Positions 43,118-53,566 are shown, numbered from the stretch's first letter. The stretch: DNA of 64,000 nucleotides from Ensifer sp. MPMI2T (GCF_004827385.1 NZ_SRXN01000018.1:88758-152757); one strand, 5' to 3'. The notes: generated by a model not told the origin, from the letters alone. Numbers and translations: made by a program.

Positions 43118-44465
43118 AGAAATCTCCTGAAATCGAGGACGGGCTCGTCTGGCCCGAAGGCAGGCCGAAGGTCTGGAAGGAGGCCGGTGCGCTGACCCGA
43201 TAGTGCTCGCGGCCGAGAAGCTGGTTGAGAATGACGGCGTTGCGGAAGGCGCCAAGGCCGAGATCCGGCGCGCCGACGCCGTGATGGACGGTTTCGGCGT
43301 TCTGGACGAAGACATTGCCCTTGCCGCCATCGCTGCGGCGGGCGCGGAAGTCCTCGCCGACGATCAGGTCGCCGCGTTCGCAGGTCTCAAGGACGCGTCC
43401 CTTGAGATTGCCGAGCCATTCCGGCCATGCATGCCGGTAGCCGGTCGCGGCGACGATCGCGTCCGTCTCGACCGTTGCCTTCTCATCCAGATGCTTATGG
43501 CTGATGCCGATGCGGAACGCCCCGGACGGCCCCGCGTTCTCCAGCGTTTCGACCTCGCAATTGGACAAGAGCGAGAGGCCGGGGTCGCGCCCGCCGACCG
43601 AGCGTTCGTACATGAGATCGAAGATCTCGCCGATGGTCGAAAAGCTGATGCCCTTGTAGAGCAGGCCCTGGTTGGCGACGATCGCGCGGCGCTTCGCTGG
43701 CGCGATCTCATGGAAATGGCGCATGTAGTCGGGCGTGAAATATTCAAGCCCGAGCTTGGAATACTCCATCGGGAAGAAGCCGGCCGAGCGGGTGATCCAC
43801 TGGATTGACGCACCGGCTGCGACCATCTCGGGCGTCAGGTCATTATAAAGCGCAAGGACGCACTCGGCGGCACTTTGCCCGGAGCCGACAACCGCTATGC
43901 GACGGCGTTTCGAAAGCTCCTCCCGGCGCTTGCCGAACTCACTGGAATGCAGGAGGGTTGCCGTCGCCTTGATCCGCGCCCATTGCGGCAGGAAAGGCGC
44001 CGTGCCGACGCCGATTGCGATGTTGCGGCTTCGATAGCGCTGCCTTGCGCCCGAGGCGGCCCGGCTTTCGACAACGAAGCTGTCCGATGCCGCCTCGTGG
44101 GTGACGTCGACCACGTCCTCGCCGAAGCGGCACGCCGGAAGCTGCTGCGAAGCCCAGCGGCAATAGTGATCGTATTCCTGCCGTGGGATCATGAAATTCT
44201 CATAGAAGTAGAACTTGTACAAGCGGTCATGCGCGGCAAGGTAATTGAGGAAACTCAAGGCGTGCGTCGGATCCGCCATGGTGACGAGGTCGGCGAGAAA
44301 GGGGACCTGCAGCGTCGTTCCCGGAAGAATGAGCCCTTCATGCCAGCGAAATGCCAGCTTGCGCTCAAGAAAGACGCTCGAGAGATTCTTGTGAGAAGAG
44401 AGAAGGGCGGCGAGGCCGAGATTGAACGGCCCGATGCCGATCCCTGCCAGATCGAAATCCGTCAT
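43101..44465 (-). CDS. rhbE: RhbE: diaminopropane N-hydroxylase (IucD family)
   Basis: A 454-aa FAD/NADPH-dependent monooxygenase that hydroxylates a primary amine of 1,3-diaminopropane on the way to the hydroxamate arm. The FAD site is GIGIGPFNLGLAALL (residues 8-22); LILPGTTLQVPFLADLV follows; the NADPH site is IAVVGSGQSAAECVLAL near residue 197; the C-terminal DAIVAATGYRHAWP is the ATGY motif of the family. An alternative ATG at 44471 overlaps the rhbD stop (ATGA). Confidence 0.93.
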   Translation of the reverse strand: MTDFDLAGIGIGPFNLGLAALLSSHKNLSSVFLERKLAFRWHEGLILPGTTLQVPFLADLVTMADPTHALSFLNYLAAHDRLYKFYFYENFMIPRQEYDHYCRWASQQLPACRFGEDVVDVTHEAASDSFVVESRAASGARQRYRSRNIAIGVGTAPFLPQWARIKATATLLHSSEFGKRREELSKRRRIAVVGSGQSAAECVLALYNDLTPEMVAAGASIQWITRSAGFFPMEYSKLGLEYFTPDYMRHFHEIAPAKRRAIVANQGLLYKGISFSTIGEIFDLMYERSVGGRDPGLSLLSNCEVETLENAGPSGAFRIGISHKHLDEKATVETDAIVAATGYRHAWPEWLGNLKGRVLETCERGDLIVGEDFRARRSDGGKGNVFVQNAETVHHGVGAPDLGLGAFRNAVILNQLLGREHYRVSAPASFQTFGLPSGQTSPSSISGDFYAHAS

Positions 44466-44467
44466 GA

Positions 44468-45058
44468 TCATAGTCCGAATTGTTGGATGAAGCGTTCCCG
44501 GTAGCAAAACATCAGCTTGGCGCGCTTGTCGGGAAGATCGATTTCGCCCTGTTCCTCGAAGGCGCAAACCGGTGCATAGCGAAGCAGGCGCCGGGCGGCG
44601 ACGCTCGGTTCGCCGACGACCTTGAAGGTCTCGGGATCGTCCAGAAAGAGGAAGCGGGTGAAGGCGCGGATGACCGCGGGCGCAATGCCGTGGCCGAAAA
44701 AGGCGGGTTCACCGACCAGCATGTGCCAGCCCCGGTCTTTGTCCTCAGCCGGATAATACCGGCCGAGAATATCGTCCTTCGCCCAATAGGCCTCCCAGTA
44801 GCTCATCGGGGTCCCGTCGATAAGGCCGATATACGGATCCTGATGCGGATCGGCGAGATTGAGATCGATATAGGCGGCAATATCCTCGATCGGCTTCGCC
44901 ATCTTCCATTGCGGCACCACATGCGCCTGATTCATCCATTGCCATAGGAGGTTGAGATCGCGCTCCTTCTCCAGCAGCCGGAAGCTGATGGTCCGGCCAA
45001 TATCCGGATCGAACCGCGAATAGGCGAAGGAGCTGTCCGGCACGCGGTGCTCAAGCAT
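44468..45058 (-). CDS. rhbD: RhbD: N-acetyltransferase (IucB family)
   Basis: A 196-aa GNAT enzyme expected to acetylate the N-hydroxyl amine made by RhbE. Family sequence: [55 protein letters not shown] and [20 protein letters not shown]. The ATG at 45058 overlaps the rhbC stop by 8 bp; the longer frame to 45499 lies inside rhbC. It is a paralogue of the acyltransferase gene after rhtA. Confidence 0.92.
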   Translation of the reverse strand: MLEHRVPDSSFAYSRFDPDIGRTISFRLLEKERDLNLLWQWMNQAHVVPQWKMAKPIEDIAAYIDLNLADPHQDPYIGLIDGTPMSYWEAYWAKDDILGRYYPAEDKDRGWHMLVGEPAFFGHGIAPAVIRAFTRFLFLDDPETFKVVGEPSVAARRLLRYAPVCAFEEQGEIDLPDKRAKLMFCYRERFIQQFGL

Positions 45059-46808
45059 CGGCCAAGGCCTTTTCGGTCTCAAGCAGGGGATTTTTGAGTT
45101 CGAGATAGACCGATTGCGTTTCGAGCGGCCCGACGAGCTCGTCCATCCGCGCCAGCCGCGTCCTGAGGTTCGCCTTGCACTGCAGGGTCGGGGCCAGCAT
45201 TTTGCGCACGAGACGGGAGTTTGCACCCTCCAACGCTTCGAGCCGCAGCAATTCGCTGCGCAGCATCGAAAGGAGCACGGTCTCGTCGACAAGTCCCTCC
45301 CGCCCAAGCGCTCCGACCATACCGAGGACCGAATTGATGAAGGCGTAGTAGAGCAGCCGCTCGTCCACCGCCTCCTCGCCGAAGACGGATTCGCTTGGCT
45401 CTCCGAGGCCCGGCAGCGCCTCGACAAGCGCCTTGTGTGCGCGCTCATGATGGAAGAAGCCCTGGTTGTCGCGATAGAAGACGCCGATCGGATAGCCATC
45501 CCCGATCTCGATCAGGATGTTCTGCTGGTGGGCCTCCATGGCAATGCCATGGCGCAAATAGAGCCCGACGACCGGCCGGACGAAGACTGTCAGGAACCGC
45601 TCGAACCAGTCCCGCGCAACGGCATCGAGAGGGCGTCCTTCGAGCCGCGCCCGCTTGCGGATCAGCGGCCCGAGCCGGCTGCCGCGGCCCGGCAGATGCT
45701 CGCATAGTGCCGCGAGCAGCGAGACGTTGCGACCGGCATCCGCGCCGGTGAAGGGATTCTCGCGCATCGACACGGAGAGACCGTCGACCACGACACCGTC
45801 GATCTTGACGCCCATATAGGCCGGATCCGGCACCAGCGTCAGTCCCGGATAGGCGCGGGAGAGATCCTGCCACAGCCGATGGTGGCGGAAACGGTACATG
45901 TCGTCGCCGCGAAGCAGCTCGCGGGCAAGATTGACGCGCACGGAATTCGTGATGCCGACCCCAAGGGAGACCTTCAGCATGAATGGCGCATCCGGGCGGT
46001 AAAGCGTGCGCACCGATGATGTCGGGAACCAGGGCTTGCCGGCCTCGCCGCAGTCGATCAGGCGGCCGTCTGCCACGAGCACGGCTACGGCCGGATCCTT
46101 CAGCATATGCTCCGCCTGCCAGGGGTGCACCGGCAGCAGCGCGAAATCGCCCTCGGGCAGGCGCGCGCTGAGGGCATCGAGATCGTTCCCCATCGCCCTC
46201 TTCAGCCAATCCTCGGCCGACGGCGAACCTTCGGAATGACCGGTATGGAAAAGGCTGCGTTCGACGGCGAACCAGCGCATCGGGAACCCGGCTGCGAATT
46301 CCGGCGAATAGCGGTGCTCTTCCGCTTCCGTCATGCCTTCGCGGCACTTCGGGCAGGGATGAATGCCGTGCCCGGCAATCAGCCCCTGTTCCGCGGCGAT
46401 GAAGGAGAGCTCGTCACCGACGAGACCGGCAAGGTCCGCCGCGCGTGCCTCGAGCGCCGCTTCGATCAGAAGACGGCTGGAATGCGCACGTTTCAACAGG
46501 TCCGCCCGGCCTTCCTTTGCCGCAGCGGACGGTTCCAGCCGCGCGATGACGGCGGTGATCGCCTCCACGATGCTGATCGCTTGCGGCCCCTTTTTGCCGG
46601 TGATCGTCACCGGCTCGCCGAACAGGTGATGGCCTGTCGGCGAACGATAAAGGACGGGCAGATCGAGGGTGCCGCCATCCTCCGGGAACGTCAGCGAGAA
46701 GCGCGATCGTCCGGACTCGTCTGACCAGCGAACGCGATCGGGATATTCGCGTGCCACGCAGTTAAGAAGGGAGCGCAGGGTGAGCGTTGCGGCGTTATGC
46801 GCGGGCAT
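45051..46808 (-). CDS. rhbC: RhbC: IucA-like NIS siderophore synthetase
   Basis: A 585-aa partner of RhbF that attaches the other diaminopropane hydroxamate arm to citrate. Recognisable sequence: [54 protein letters not shown] in shorter pieces ([27 protein letters not shown]), and the C-terminal [20 protein letters not shown] followed by FYRDNQGFF. The ATG at 46808 overlaps rhbB by 14 bp; an upstream frame to 46970 lies in rhbB. Confidence 0.93.
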   Translation of the reverse strand: MPAHNAATLTLRSLLNCVAREYPDRVRWSDESGRSRFSLTFPEDGGTLDLPVLYRSPTGHHLFGEPVTITGKKGPQAISIVEAITAVIARLEPSAAAKEGRADLLKRAHSSRLLIEAALEARAADLAGLVGDELSFIAAEQGLIAGHGIHPCPKCREGMTEAEEHRYSPEFAAGFPMRWFAVERSLFHTGHSEGSPSAEDWLKRAMGNDLDALSARLPEGDFALLPVHPWQAEHMLKDPAVAVLVADGRLIDCGEAGKPWFPTSSVRTLYRPDAPFMLKVSLGVGITNSVRVNLARELLRGDDMYRFRHHRLWQDLSRAYPGLTLVPDPAYMGVKIDGVVVDGLSVSMRENPFTGADAGRNVSLLAALCEHLPGRGSRLGPLIRKRARLEGRPLDAVARDWFERFLTVFVRPVVGLYLRHGIAMEAHQQNILIEIGDGYPIGVFYRDNQGFFHHERAHKALVEALPGLGEPSESVFGEEAVDERLLYYAFINSVLGMVGALGREGLVDETVLLSMLRSELLRLEALEGANSRLVRKMLAPTLQCKANLRTRLARMDELVGPLETQSVYLELKNPLLETEKALADA

Positions 46809-48276
46809 GATGGGTCTCCAGTTCGCGGGCCGTTTCGCCAATCGCGTCAAGGACGCGGTGAACGACATCGGGGGTTGAACGCGGATTGAGCAGGGTGAGC
46901 TTGAAGTGGACGCGGCCGTCGAAAACGGTCGTCGCGAGAGCAGCGATGCCGGCGTGAAAGAGCGCCGCACGCGTCTTCAGCGTGATTTCGTCGGCGAGAT
47001 CCGGCCCGCCCGCCGAGACGTAGCGGAACAGAACGGTCGAGAGTGATGGCGGTCGGGCGAGACGCAGATAATCGCAGGCTTCGACCGCCTCCGCAGCGGC
47101 GCGGGTGTTTTCGAGTGTCTGGCAGATCAGTGCGTCGAGGCCGTCTCGGCCGACCGCGCGCATGGTCATCAGGACCTTCAGCGCGTCGGCCCTACGTGTG
47201 GTCTGCATCGAGCGCTCGACGAGATTGGGCGCATCGGCAAAGACGGCATCCTCCGGATTGAGGTAGTCGGCTTTGCTGGCAAGCGGCGCGAAATACGCGC
47301 GGTCGGCAAGGAGAAGCGCGCCGCAACTGATCGGCTGAAATAGCATCTTGTGAAAATCGAGCGCGATCGAATGGGCGCGCTCGAGTCCCGCAAGGCGGCC
47401 GCGATGCCGGGAAAACAGAAGCCCACCGCCATAGGCGGCATCCACATGCATCCAGATATCCCGCGCGGCGGCAAGGTCGGCGATTTCCGAGAGCGGATCG
47501 ATGGCGCCGAGGTCGGTTGTCCCCGCCGTCGCAACGACGGCCACCGGCACGCGGCCTTCGCCAAGGACCCGCTGCAGCCCGGCTTCCAGCGCCGAGACCG
47601 ACATTTGGCCCTCGGCATCGGTTGCAATGGCGATGACCGCATCATCGGCGAAGCCAAGTATGGCGGCGCTTTTGCAGATGCTGAAATGCGACTGTTCCGA
47701 TGTGAGGATGACACCGGACCTTCGCGCTTGTGCGCCGAAACGCGCGGCGGCCAGATAGAGGGCCGTCATGTTCGATTGGCTGCCGCCACTGGTGAAGCTG
47801 CCGCTCGCAGAAACCGGCAGTCCCGCCAGTTGCGTCATCCACGTGAGGACCCGTTCCTCGACGAGGGTGGCGAAGGGCGATTGATCCCATGAATCCAGCG
47901 ACTGGTTGGTGGCCGAGATCAAGACTTCCGCCGCGAGTGCGGGCACCGCGACCGCGCAATGGAGATGTGCCACAACTGCCGGATGACCGACCGCCAGTGC
48001 ATGCTCGAGGGCCGGCCTGCCGATGTCGGCAAGCGCGGCGGCGATCCCTGTTCCGACCTCGGGGAGCGGGTCGAGATCGTCGAGAAGTGCGCGCAGCCCC
48101 TGAACGCTCGTGCCAGAGTAGAGGCTGCCCGCCGTGCCATCGGCAACCAGGTCGACCGCCTGCAGCATGGCTTCGCGAAACGCCCGGCGCGATGCTGTGT
48201 TCGGCCCAAGTATCTGGTCCGCGTAATCCGGGTCGATGGCCGGCGCGGCCTTGAGTGCGGCGACATTCACATTCAT
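46795..48276 (-). CDS. rhbB: RhbB: L-2,4-diaminobutyrate decarboxylase
   Basis: A 493-aa group II PLP decarboxylase giving 1,3-diaminopropane from L-2,4-diaminobutyrate. Marks: SGSFTSGGSQSNMTALYLA, SEQSHFSICKSAAILGF (PLP-stacking His), VVATAGTTDLGAIDPL, WMHVDAAYGGGLLFS, and the Schiff-base Lys in IALDFHKMLFQPISCG. The start overlaps the rhbA stop (ATGA). Confidence 0.94.
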   Translation of the reverse strand: MNVNVAALKAAPAIDPDYADQILGPNTASRRAFREAMLQAVDLVADGTAGSLYSGTSVQGLRALLDDLDPLPEVGTGIAAALADIGRPALEHALAVGHPAVVAHLHCAVAVPALAAEVLISATNQSLDSWDQSPFATLVEERVLTWMTQLAGLPVSASGSFTSGGSQSNMTALYLAAARFGAQARRSGVILTSEQSHFSICKSAAILGFADDAVIAIATDAEGQMSVSALEAGLQRVLGEGRVPVAVVATAGTTDLGAIDPLSEIADLAAARDIWMHVDAAYGGGLLFSRHRGRLAGLERAHSIALDFHKMLFQPISCGALLLADRAYFAPLASKADYLNPEDAVFADAPNLVERSMQTTRRADALKVLMTMRAVGRDGLDALICQTLENTRAAAEAVEACDYLRLARPPSLSTVLFRYVSAGGPDLADEITLKTRAALFHAGIAALATTVFDGRVHFKLTLLNPRSTPDVVHRVLDAIGETARELETHHARA

Positions 48277-49628
48277 GCGGCCTTGCGTCCAAGGCGCTCG
48301 AATGCGGCGGCCAGAACGCCGCAGACCTGGTCGATCTCCGCATCGGATATGGTGAGCGGCGGCAAAAGCCTGAGCACGCTGCCAAAGCGTCCGCCGGTTT
48401 CGAGGATGACCCCGGAACGGAACACGTCATTCTGGATCATCCGGGCGATTTCCGGTCCATGCGGCGGATGTCCGAGTCCATCCGGCCGACCATCCGGATC
48501 GACGATTTCGACGCCGAGCATCAGGCCTTCGCCACGGACCTCGCCGATATGAGGTGTGTGTGCCGCGAGCCGCTCGAGATTGGTGCGCAGCCTCCGCCCG
48601 GCAATCGCCGCCCGTTCGACGAGCCCGTCCCGCTCGATGATGCCCAGCGTCTTGGAGCCGGCAGCCATCGCGAGCTGATTGCCGCGGAAGGTGCCGGCAT
48701 GGGCGCCGGGCTTCCACAGGTCGAGACCTTCGCGATAGACGACGACGGCGAGCGGAAGGCCGCCGCCGATCGCCTTGGAGAGCACGATCATATCGGGAAC
48801 GATGCCGGCCTTCTGGAAAGCATAGAAGCTGCCGGTGCGGCCGACGCCGCTCTGCACTTCGTCGAGGATGAGCGGAATGCCGAGATCGCGCGTCACGCGG
48901 CGGACCGTGCGCAACCACTCGGCCGGAGCCGGAACGACACCACCTTCGCCCTGCACGGCTTCAAGAATGACGGCCGCCGGAAGGTTGATTCCGCCTTCGG
49001 GATCCCGAAGCGCCTGCTCGAAATATTCGGCAGCAAGAGTTGCCGTTTCCTCACCGCCGCGGCCAAATGGGCATCGATAGGCGTAGGGATAAGGGAAGAA
49101 GTGGGTGCCCGGCACAAGCTGGCCGACATGCGCCTTCGGCGCAAGCGAGCCCATGAGTGAAAGCGAGCCCTGCGACATGCCATGATAGGCGCCGCGGAAC
49201 GAGACGATGTCGGTGCGGCCGGTCGCCGTCTTGGCAAGCTTGATGGCCGCCTCGACCGCGTCCGTGCCACTCGGCGAGCAAAACTGGATCCTGGCCTCCT
49301 CGCGGAGCCCAGCGGGAAGGGTTTCGAATAAGTCGGCGACGAACCGGTCTTTCACCGGCGTCGTCAGATCGAGCGTGTGGAGCGGAAGCCCGGAACGGAG
49401 CACTTCCTGCAGCGTCTCGATCACCTCCGGGTGGTTATGGCCGAGCGCCAGCGTTCCGGCCCCCGCGAGGCAATCGAGATAGGTTCTGCCATCGACGTCG
49501 GTGACTGTAGAGCCGAGGGCCGATTTCAGCGCGACGGGAAAACGCCGCGGATAGCTGCGGGCATTCGATTCTCGCCTCGCCTGCCGGTCGAGATAGAAGG
49601 CATTGCTGGCGCGTGCGGAAGCATCCAT
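48273..49628 (-). CDS. rhbA: RhbA: diaminobutyrate-2-oxoglutarate aminotransferase
   Basis: A 451-aa class III PLP aminotransferase making L-2,4-diaminobutyrate from aspartate semialdehyde and glutamate. Marks: YLDCLAGAGTLALGHNHPEV, FCSPSGTDAVEAAIKLAKTA, VSFRGAYHGMSQGSLSLMG, LILDEVQSGVGRTG, and the PLP Lys in VLSKAIGGGLPLAVVV. First biosynthetic gene of the operon, 60 bp after rhtX. Confidence 0.94.
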   Translation of the reverse strand: MDASARASNAFYLDRQARRESNARSYPRRFPVALKSALGSTVTDVDGRTYLDCLAGAGTLALGHNHPEVIETLQEVLRSGLPLHTLDLTTPVKDRFVADLFETLPAGLREEARIQFCSPSGTDAVEAAIKLAKTATGRTDIVSFRGAYHGMSQGSLSLMGSLAPKAHVGQLVPGTHFFPYPYAYRCPFGRGGEETATLAAEYFEQALRDPEGGINLPAAVILEAVQGEGGVVPAPAEWLRTVRRVTRDLGIPLILDEVQSGVGRTGSFYAFQKAGIVPDMIVLSKAIGGGLPLAVVVYREGLDLWKPGAHAGTFRGNQLAMAAGSKTLGIIERDGLVERAAIAGRRLRTNLERLAAHTPHIGEVRGEGLMLGVEIVDPDGRPDGLGHPPHGPEIARMIQNDVFRSGVILETGGRFGSVLRLLPPLTISDAEIDQVCGVLAAAFERLGRKAA

Positions 49629-49688
49629 GAGATCAACTCCGTTCGAGATTTGCCGGTCAAAATATTGCGGTGAAGCCCGCGGCAGGGC

Positions 49689-50957
49689 TCAGATGCCTGC
49701 CGGTATCGGCTTGGGACATGCCTTGATCTTTTCCAGCATCCAGACGGACACACCGATGCCGAGGACCGAAATAACGGTCGCCGAGGAAAAGAGCGCTGCG
49801 TAGCCGAACTGGTCGGCTAGGAGGCCGGCGATCGACGTGCCGATGAGATAGACGACCAGTTCGGCGCAGCTCAGGATGGTGAAATCCGTACCCGGCTGAT
49901 CGCCGGAAGAGGACGCCATGAAGAAGGAATAGATCGCGACCAGTTCCATGTAGCGTATCAACGTCTGGAAGGCGGAGGCCGACATGGCGACGGCCACACC
50001 CGGCCACACACCGAATGCATTCAAGGCGAAGGCGAGGAAGCAAAGGCTGCGAAGTCCGCCAAGCAGAATGAGCGTCGCGGTCAATCCCATCTTGCGGATG
50101 ATCAGCGCAGCGACCGCTGCGCCGAGAAGCCCTGCCGTCGCGGCCGCACTTCCGGAGAGGTAACCGATCCACGCTGTCGGCACCTTGCTGTCGACGAGAT
50201 AGGGGCCTTCCATACCACGCACGAGGCCTTCACTCGCCCTGTAGGTGAGGGCAAAGGCGAGAATCGTCCAGGCGTTCGGCCGACGGAAAAAGCGGAGAAG
50301 ACTTGGCCGATTGCGTGGGGCGGCATCCGCTCCAGGTTTGACCTTGTCCTGCATCCAAATCGCCGCGATCAATGGCAGCAGCGACAGGCATGAGACCAAG
50401 AGGATCGTCGGTTGCCAACCGATCCTGTGGAAGAGGACCAGCGTTAGCGTGCCGCCGATGATGACGCCGAGCGCGACGGAGCCTGCCTGCACCGCGTTGC
50501 CGATCGGCCGCGTCCCGCCGCTGAGGTGCCGCACCGCATAACCGTCGGTGGCTATGTCCTGAACCGAGGATAAAAGCGTGATGCAGATGCCGATCGCGAA
50601 GAGCACGCCGGCTTGGCTTGGCTCTACCAAGGCCATCGACGCGATGCCGGCACTGACGAGAAGCTGCGTCGAGACCACCCAGCCGCGCCCGTGGCCGAGC
50701 CTTGGCCAAAGGGCCCAGCGGTCGACGACAGGTGCGACGGCGAATTTCAACACGAGCGGCAGCATCAGCAGCGAGAACAGCCCGATCGCGGTACGCGATG
50801 CGCCGCTCTCGCGCATCAGGGGCGGTAGGGCCACGAGCAGGAGGTACGTCGGGATTCCCTGGGCGAGGTAGAGCCCGCCCAAGACCGCGTAGAGCCTGCC
50901 AGCGCCTCGCGCTGCCGTCCCGTCGCGGACCCGAGAAGGAGCCTGCATAATTGTCAT
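49689..50957 (-). CDS. rhtX: RhtX: rhizobactin inner-membrane permease
   Basis: A 422-aa major-facilitator-type protein with about 12 hydrophobic segments, such as LYLAQGIPTYLLLVALPPLM, LFSLLMLPLVLKFAVAPVVD and AVAALIIRKMG. VQDIATDGYAV in the first half is typical of the AmpG/RhtX group. RhtX alone can carry rhizobactin across the inner membrane in S. meliloti. Start choice is between ATGs at 50957 and 50948; I keep 50957, with AAGGA 11 bases upstream. First gene of the operon. Confidence 0.93.
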   Translation of the reverse strand: MTIMQAPSRVRDGTAARGAGRLYAVLGGLYLAQGIPTYLLLVALPPLMRESGASRTAIGLFSLLMLPLVLKFAVAPVVDRWALWPRLGHGRGWVVSTQLLVSAGIASMALVEPSQAGVLFAIGICITLLSSVQDIATDGYAVRHLSGGTRPIGNAVQAGSVALGVIIGGTLTLVLFHRIGWQPTILLVSCLSLLPLIAAIWMQDKVKPGADAAPRNRPSLLRFFRRPNAWTILAFALTYRASEGLVRGMEGPYLVDSKVPTAWIGYLSGSAAATAGLLGAAVAALIIRKMGLTATLILLGGLRSLCFLAFALNAFGVWPGVAVAMSASAFQTLIRYMELVAIYSFFMASSSGDQPGTDFTILSCAELVVYLIGTSIAGLLADQFGYAALFSSATVISVLGIGVSVWMLEKIKACPKPIPAGI

Positions 50958-51035
50958 GGTCGTTAGGTTCCTTGCTCCGAGGCGCCGAGCACCCGCGTTT
51001 GCCGCCGTTTCGCGCACTTCAGTCGTCTATAAACA

Positions 51036-51050
51036 GGAGTATTTTTCTCA
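51036..51050 (-). promoter_or_regulatory. Near-consensus iron-responsive box upstream of rhtX
   Basis: On the minus strand TGAGAAAAATACTCC matches TGA-N9-TCA except for the last base and lies about 80 bp before rhtX in an AT-rich stretch. Together with the similar box before rhtA it suggests iron control (RirA type) in addition to RhrA. Inference only. Confidence 0.4.
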
Positions 51051-51193
51051 TGTTTTAATAAGGCAAACGGCGAAAGGCTTGGATACGAGCGAACCTGATT
51101 AAGACAATTGCGAACGAGCTCCTGCGAGCGGCAACAACGCAAGTCGCGCGAGAGCCGATGGAGGGAGGTTACCGGGTAATGCAGCGAACCAGG

Positions 51194-51385
51194 GGTGCCA
51201 AACCGGCAAGCCATCTGTCATTGGTGCAGTCGCTAGGCTGGATCGCAAGGCTTCAGCCGAAGCGTGCCGTGCTGACGCACATGCATGTGTCGTTGGCCTA
51301 TGAAACGCTGCAGAACGAAACGCCAGATCACGTCGAGCCGGCTTACGAGTTCGAGATCGACATGCCGTCCGCGGAAGAAGCGTGA
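51194..51385 (+). pseudogene. 3' fragment of a metallo-beta-lactamase-fold hydrolase gene
   Basis: The frame ending at TGA 51383-51385 reads SLGWIARLQPKRAVLTHMHV and YETLQNETPDHVEPAYEFEI, which is the C-terminal end of MBL-fold phosphodiesterase-like hydrolases (PhnP/YcbJ group; pattern PKRAVLTHMH). The upstream two thirds, including the HxHxDH metal site, are absent, so it is inactive debris. It lies between the rhizobactin promoter and a truncated kinase gene, next to the right edge of the siderophore block. Confidence 0.65.
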
Positions 51386-51434
51386 TATCCGATGTTAGAA
51401 TGCGGCTGCAGGGCGTTAATTTCGCGGGGGTCCT

Positions 51435-52552
51435 GTCGAGGATGTTCATCATAGCTTCCTGGAGGAGTCCTTCATTAGCGCGGACGGTCAGACCCACCTC
51501 GGGAGCGTCGACCACGCAATCCATCCGGCGGCTGCGGATACGAGGCCAAAGCATCCTGATGGTCTCGGCCACCGTCTCAGTGACGTCTATCGAGCCTTGA
51601 GGGTAGGTTTCCGTGCCTTGAGAGTTCGAGCCTTCGCGAGCGCCAAAAGCTGGTTCGTCGTGCGGATCGAGCGGTCAAGTACGTCCTTCGACGACGTCAG
51701 GGCATTGCGAACTTCGTCGAGGCTCGTCTGGTGCAGCGCGTAATCGATCTGGGTGCGCAGGATAGTCATAGGAGTCCTGAGCTGGTGCGAGGCATCATCC
51801 AGGAAGCGCCGCTGCTGTTCCGCCTGCTCGACATTCCTCCCCATCAGGCGGTTCATCGCCTCTACGGCTGGCCGAACCTCCTTGGGTAGATCGGCGACTT
51901 CAAGCGGCTTCAGATCGTCCGGCTCGCGAGCGTCGATGGCCTGACGCAGCCTGTTGAGTGGCTTGAGCGCCATATAGACACCAATGCCGATGAGCGCACC
52001 CAGAACCGCCACCACAAGGACGTCGCGCAGGATCGCTCGAATGATCAACTCGTTCTGGAACGTGGCTCGCGACAGCTTGGTCTCGGCAACCCGGATGGTG
52101 ATCTGTGTTCCGCCGGGCTTGGCAGGATCGAGCGGTCTCCTGAGTGCTCCGACACGGATGACCTCGCCGAAGTAGTTGCCGTCATGGAAACGAAGCTCAC
52201 CTGGAATGAGGTTCGCCGTCTCTGGCAGGAGGACATCTCCGATCTGGACGAGGCCGTCGCTCGTCGAGATGTTGAAATATACCTTTCCCTGTGCCGTCAG
52301 TTGGAAGAACTCGAAGAGATTGTAAGGAAGTTCCACCCCGACGCCGCCGCTCTCGGTGGAGATGTTCGCATCGATCGCCCTGACCGCTCCGGCAAGCGAT
52401 CGATCGTAGGCGCTGTCGGCCATCTCCTGGACTGTTGTCGCGCTGAACCAGAGCGTGGACGCCATGGCCATGATGATAGCCGGAACAATCCAAAGGCCAA
52501 GGGTGACCGCCAAACGACGTCCTGCCTTAGCTTGCCTTCCGATGCCGGTCAT
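51435..52552 (-). pseudogene. Broken TctE-like sensor histidine kinase
   Basis: From the ATG at 52552 the frame encodes a periplasmic sensor between two membrane helices (about residues 15-37 and 183-203), a HAMP-like linker and the H-box RFLDDASHQLRTPMTIL. It then stops at 51587. The following sequence in another frame (51586 down to about 51435) continues the same protein: IDVTETVAETIRMLWPRIRS and LTVRANEGLLQEAMMNILD, the start of the HATPase N-box. So there is a frameshift near 51.60 kb, where CTCAAGGC is repeated, and the gene is cut after ILD, losing the ATP-binding lid and G-boxes. Non-functional. Confidence 0.78.
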
Positions 52553-53220
52553 GCCGCACCTGCCTCAAGCACACATCCCAGCCCGCGCAATGTCCTGATC
52601 TGGACCGAGTGAGAAAGCTTCTTCCTCAGGCGATGGGCGATGACCTCGATCGCCTCGAGTTGGATATCGCCATCGTAGGAGAACATCCTGTCGATGATCT
52701 TCTGCTTCGACATAGGCTCTCCCGCATGCTGTATGAGGATGCGCAGCAGCGAATGCTCGCGGGGCGTAAGGTCGAGCGGGTCGCCGCGCAGGGTGAATCG
52801 CTGCTCGGCCGAGTAGTAGGTCAGGTCGCCGCAGGAGAAGGTGCCCGTGTTGCGGCCATGGGCGCGGCGCACCAGCGCCACCAGCCGAGCCTCCAGCTCC
52901 TCGATCGCGAACGGCTTGGCCAAGAAATCGTCCGCGCCTTCATGCAGCGTTCCGATACGTTCGGTCAACGTGTCTCAAGCGGTCAGAATGAGAGCGGGTG
53001 TGGTGTCCCCTCGAGCACGCATTGCGGCGAGGACAGCACGTCCGTCCATCCTCGGCAGCCCCAGGTCCAGGATGACGGCATCGAACTCCTCCTGCCGGAG
53101 TCGCTGGTCGGCAGCCGTTCCGTCATCGGCCCAATCGATCATGAACTCGTAGCGTTGCTTCAGCGCCTTGATCAGCCACTGCGCAAGCTCTGTATCGTCT
53201 TCGACCAGCAATAGTTTCAA
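52549..53220 (-). pseudogene. TctD-like response regulator with in-frame nonsense codon
   Basis: A TTG start at 53220 with GGAGG seven bases upstream opens a receiver domain (KLLLVEDDTELAQW; phosphoacceptor Asp in VILDLGLPRMDG) and continues to the OmpR-type winged helix (LTPREHSLLRILIQHAG, LRTLRGLGCVLE), ending at 52549. Codon 82 is TGA (52975-52977), within what should read LILTARD: a CGA to TGA change would do this. The frame is otherwise open for about 223 codons. The downstream kinase is broken as well, so the pair is dead unless the stop is read through. Confidence 0.75.
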
Positions 53221-53566
53221 ATACCAACCTCCGCGTACATGCCTCATGACCTGTAGCGGCAAAATCCGCTTGATGGCAGATATAACCTGACCATCAAAAG
53301 TTTGAGCAAGAACATTCGCGGTAACAGCTTGAGGCCGTCCCTATCACGCCCGCTGTTGGCCGAAACGCTCATCCCCGAAGGCGAGCCGAGGTTTCCGATT
53401 GGCGGGTTCCGGGCGTGATCATTCGCATGGGAGACCGACCGCTTCTAGCACTTAACTGGCTGGTGTGGTCGACCTGCATGAGGGCGCATAGCCGCTCGAT
53501 CGAACTGCTAAAACGGAAACATTCTCCCAATAGGTGCGTCCGCGCGGGGTGCGGGGCCGCGCTCGG
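53221..53566. other. Intergenic region, 346 bp
   Basis: The region lies upstream of the response regulator remnant and after the integrase stop. It contains the regulator's GGAGG ribosome site at its left edge. I see no tRNA, terminator or recognisable gene; no attachment-site repeat was found by eye. Confidence 0.4.

Noticed and set aside
53263..53566. tRNA or attachment site next to the integrase
   Set aside because: No cloverleaf or direct repeat could be found by eye.
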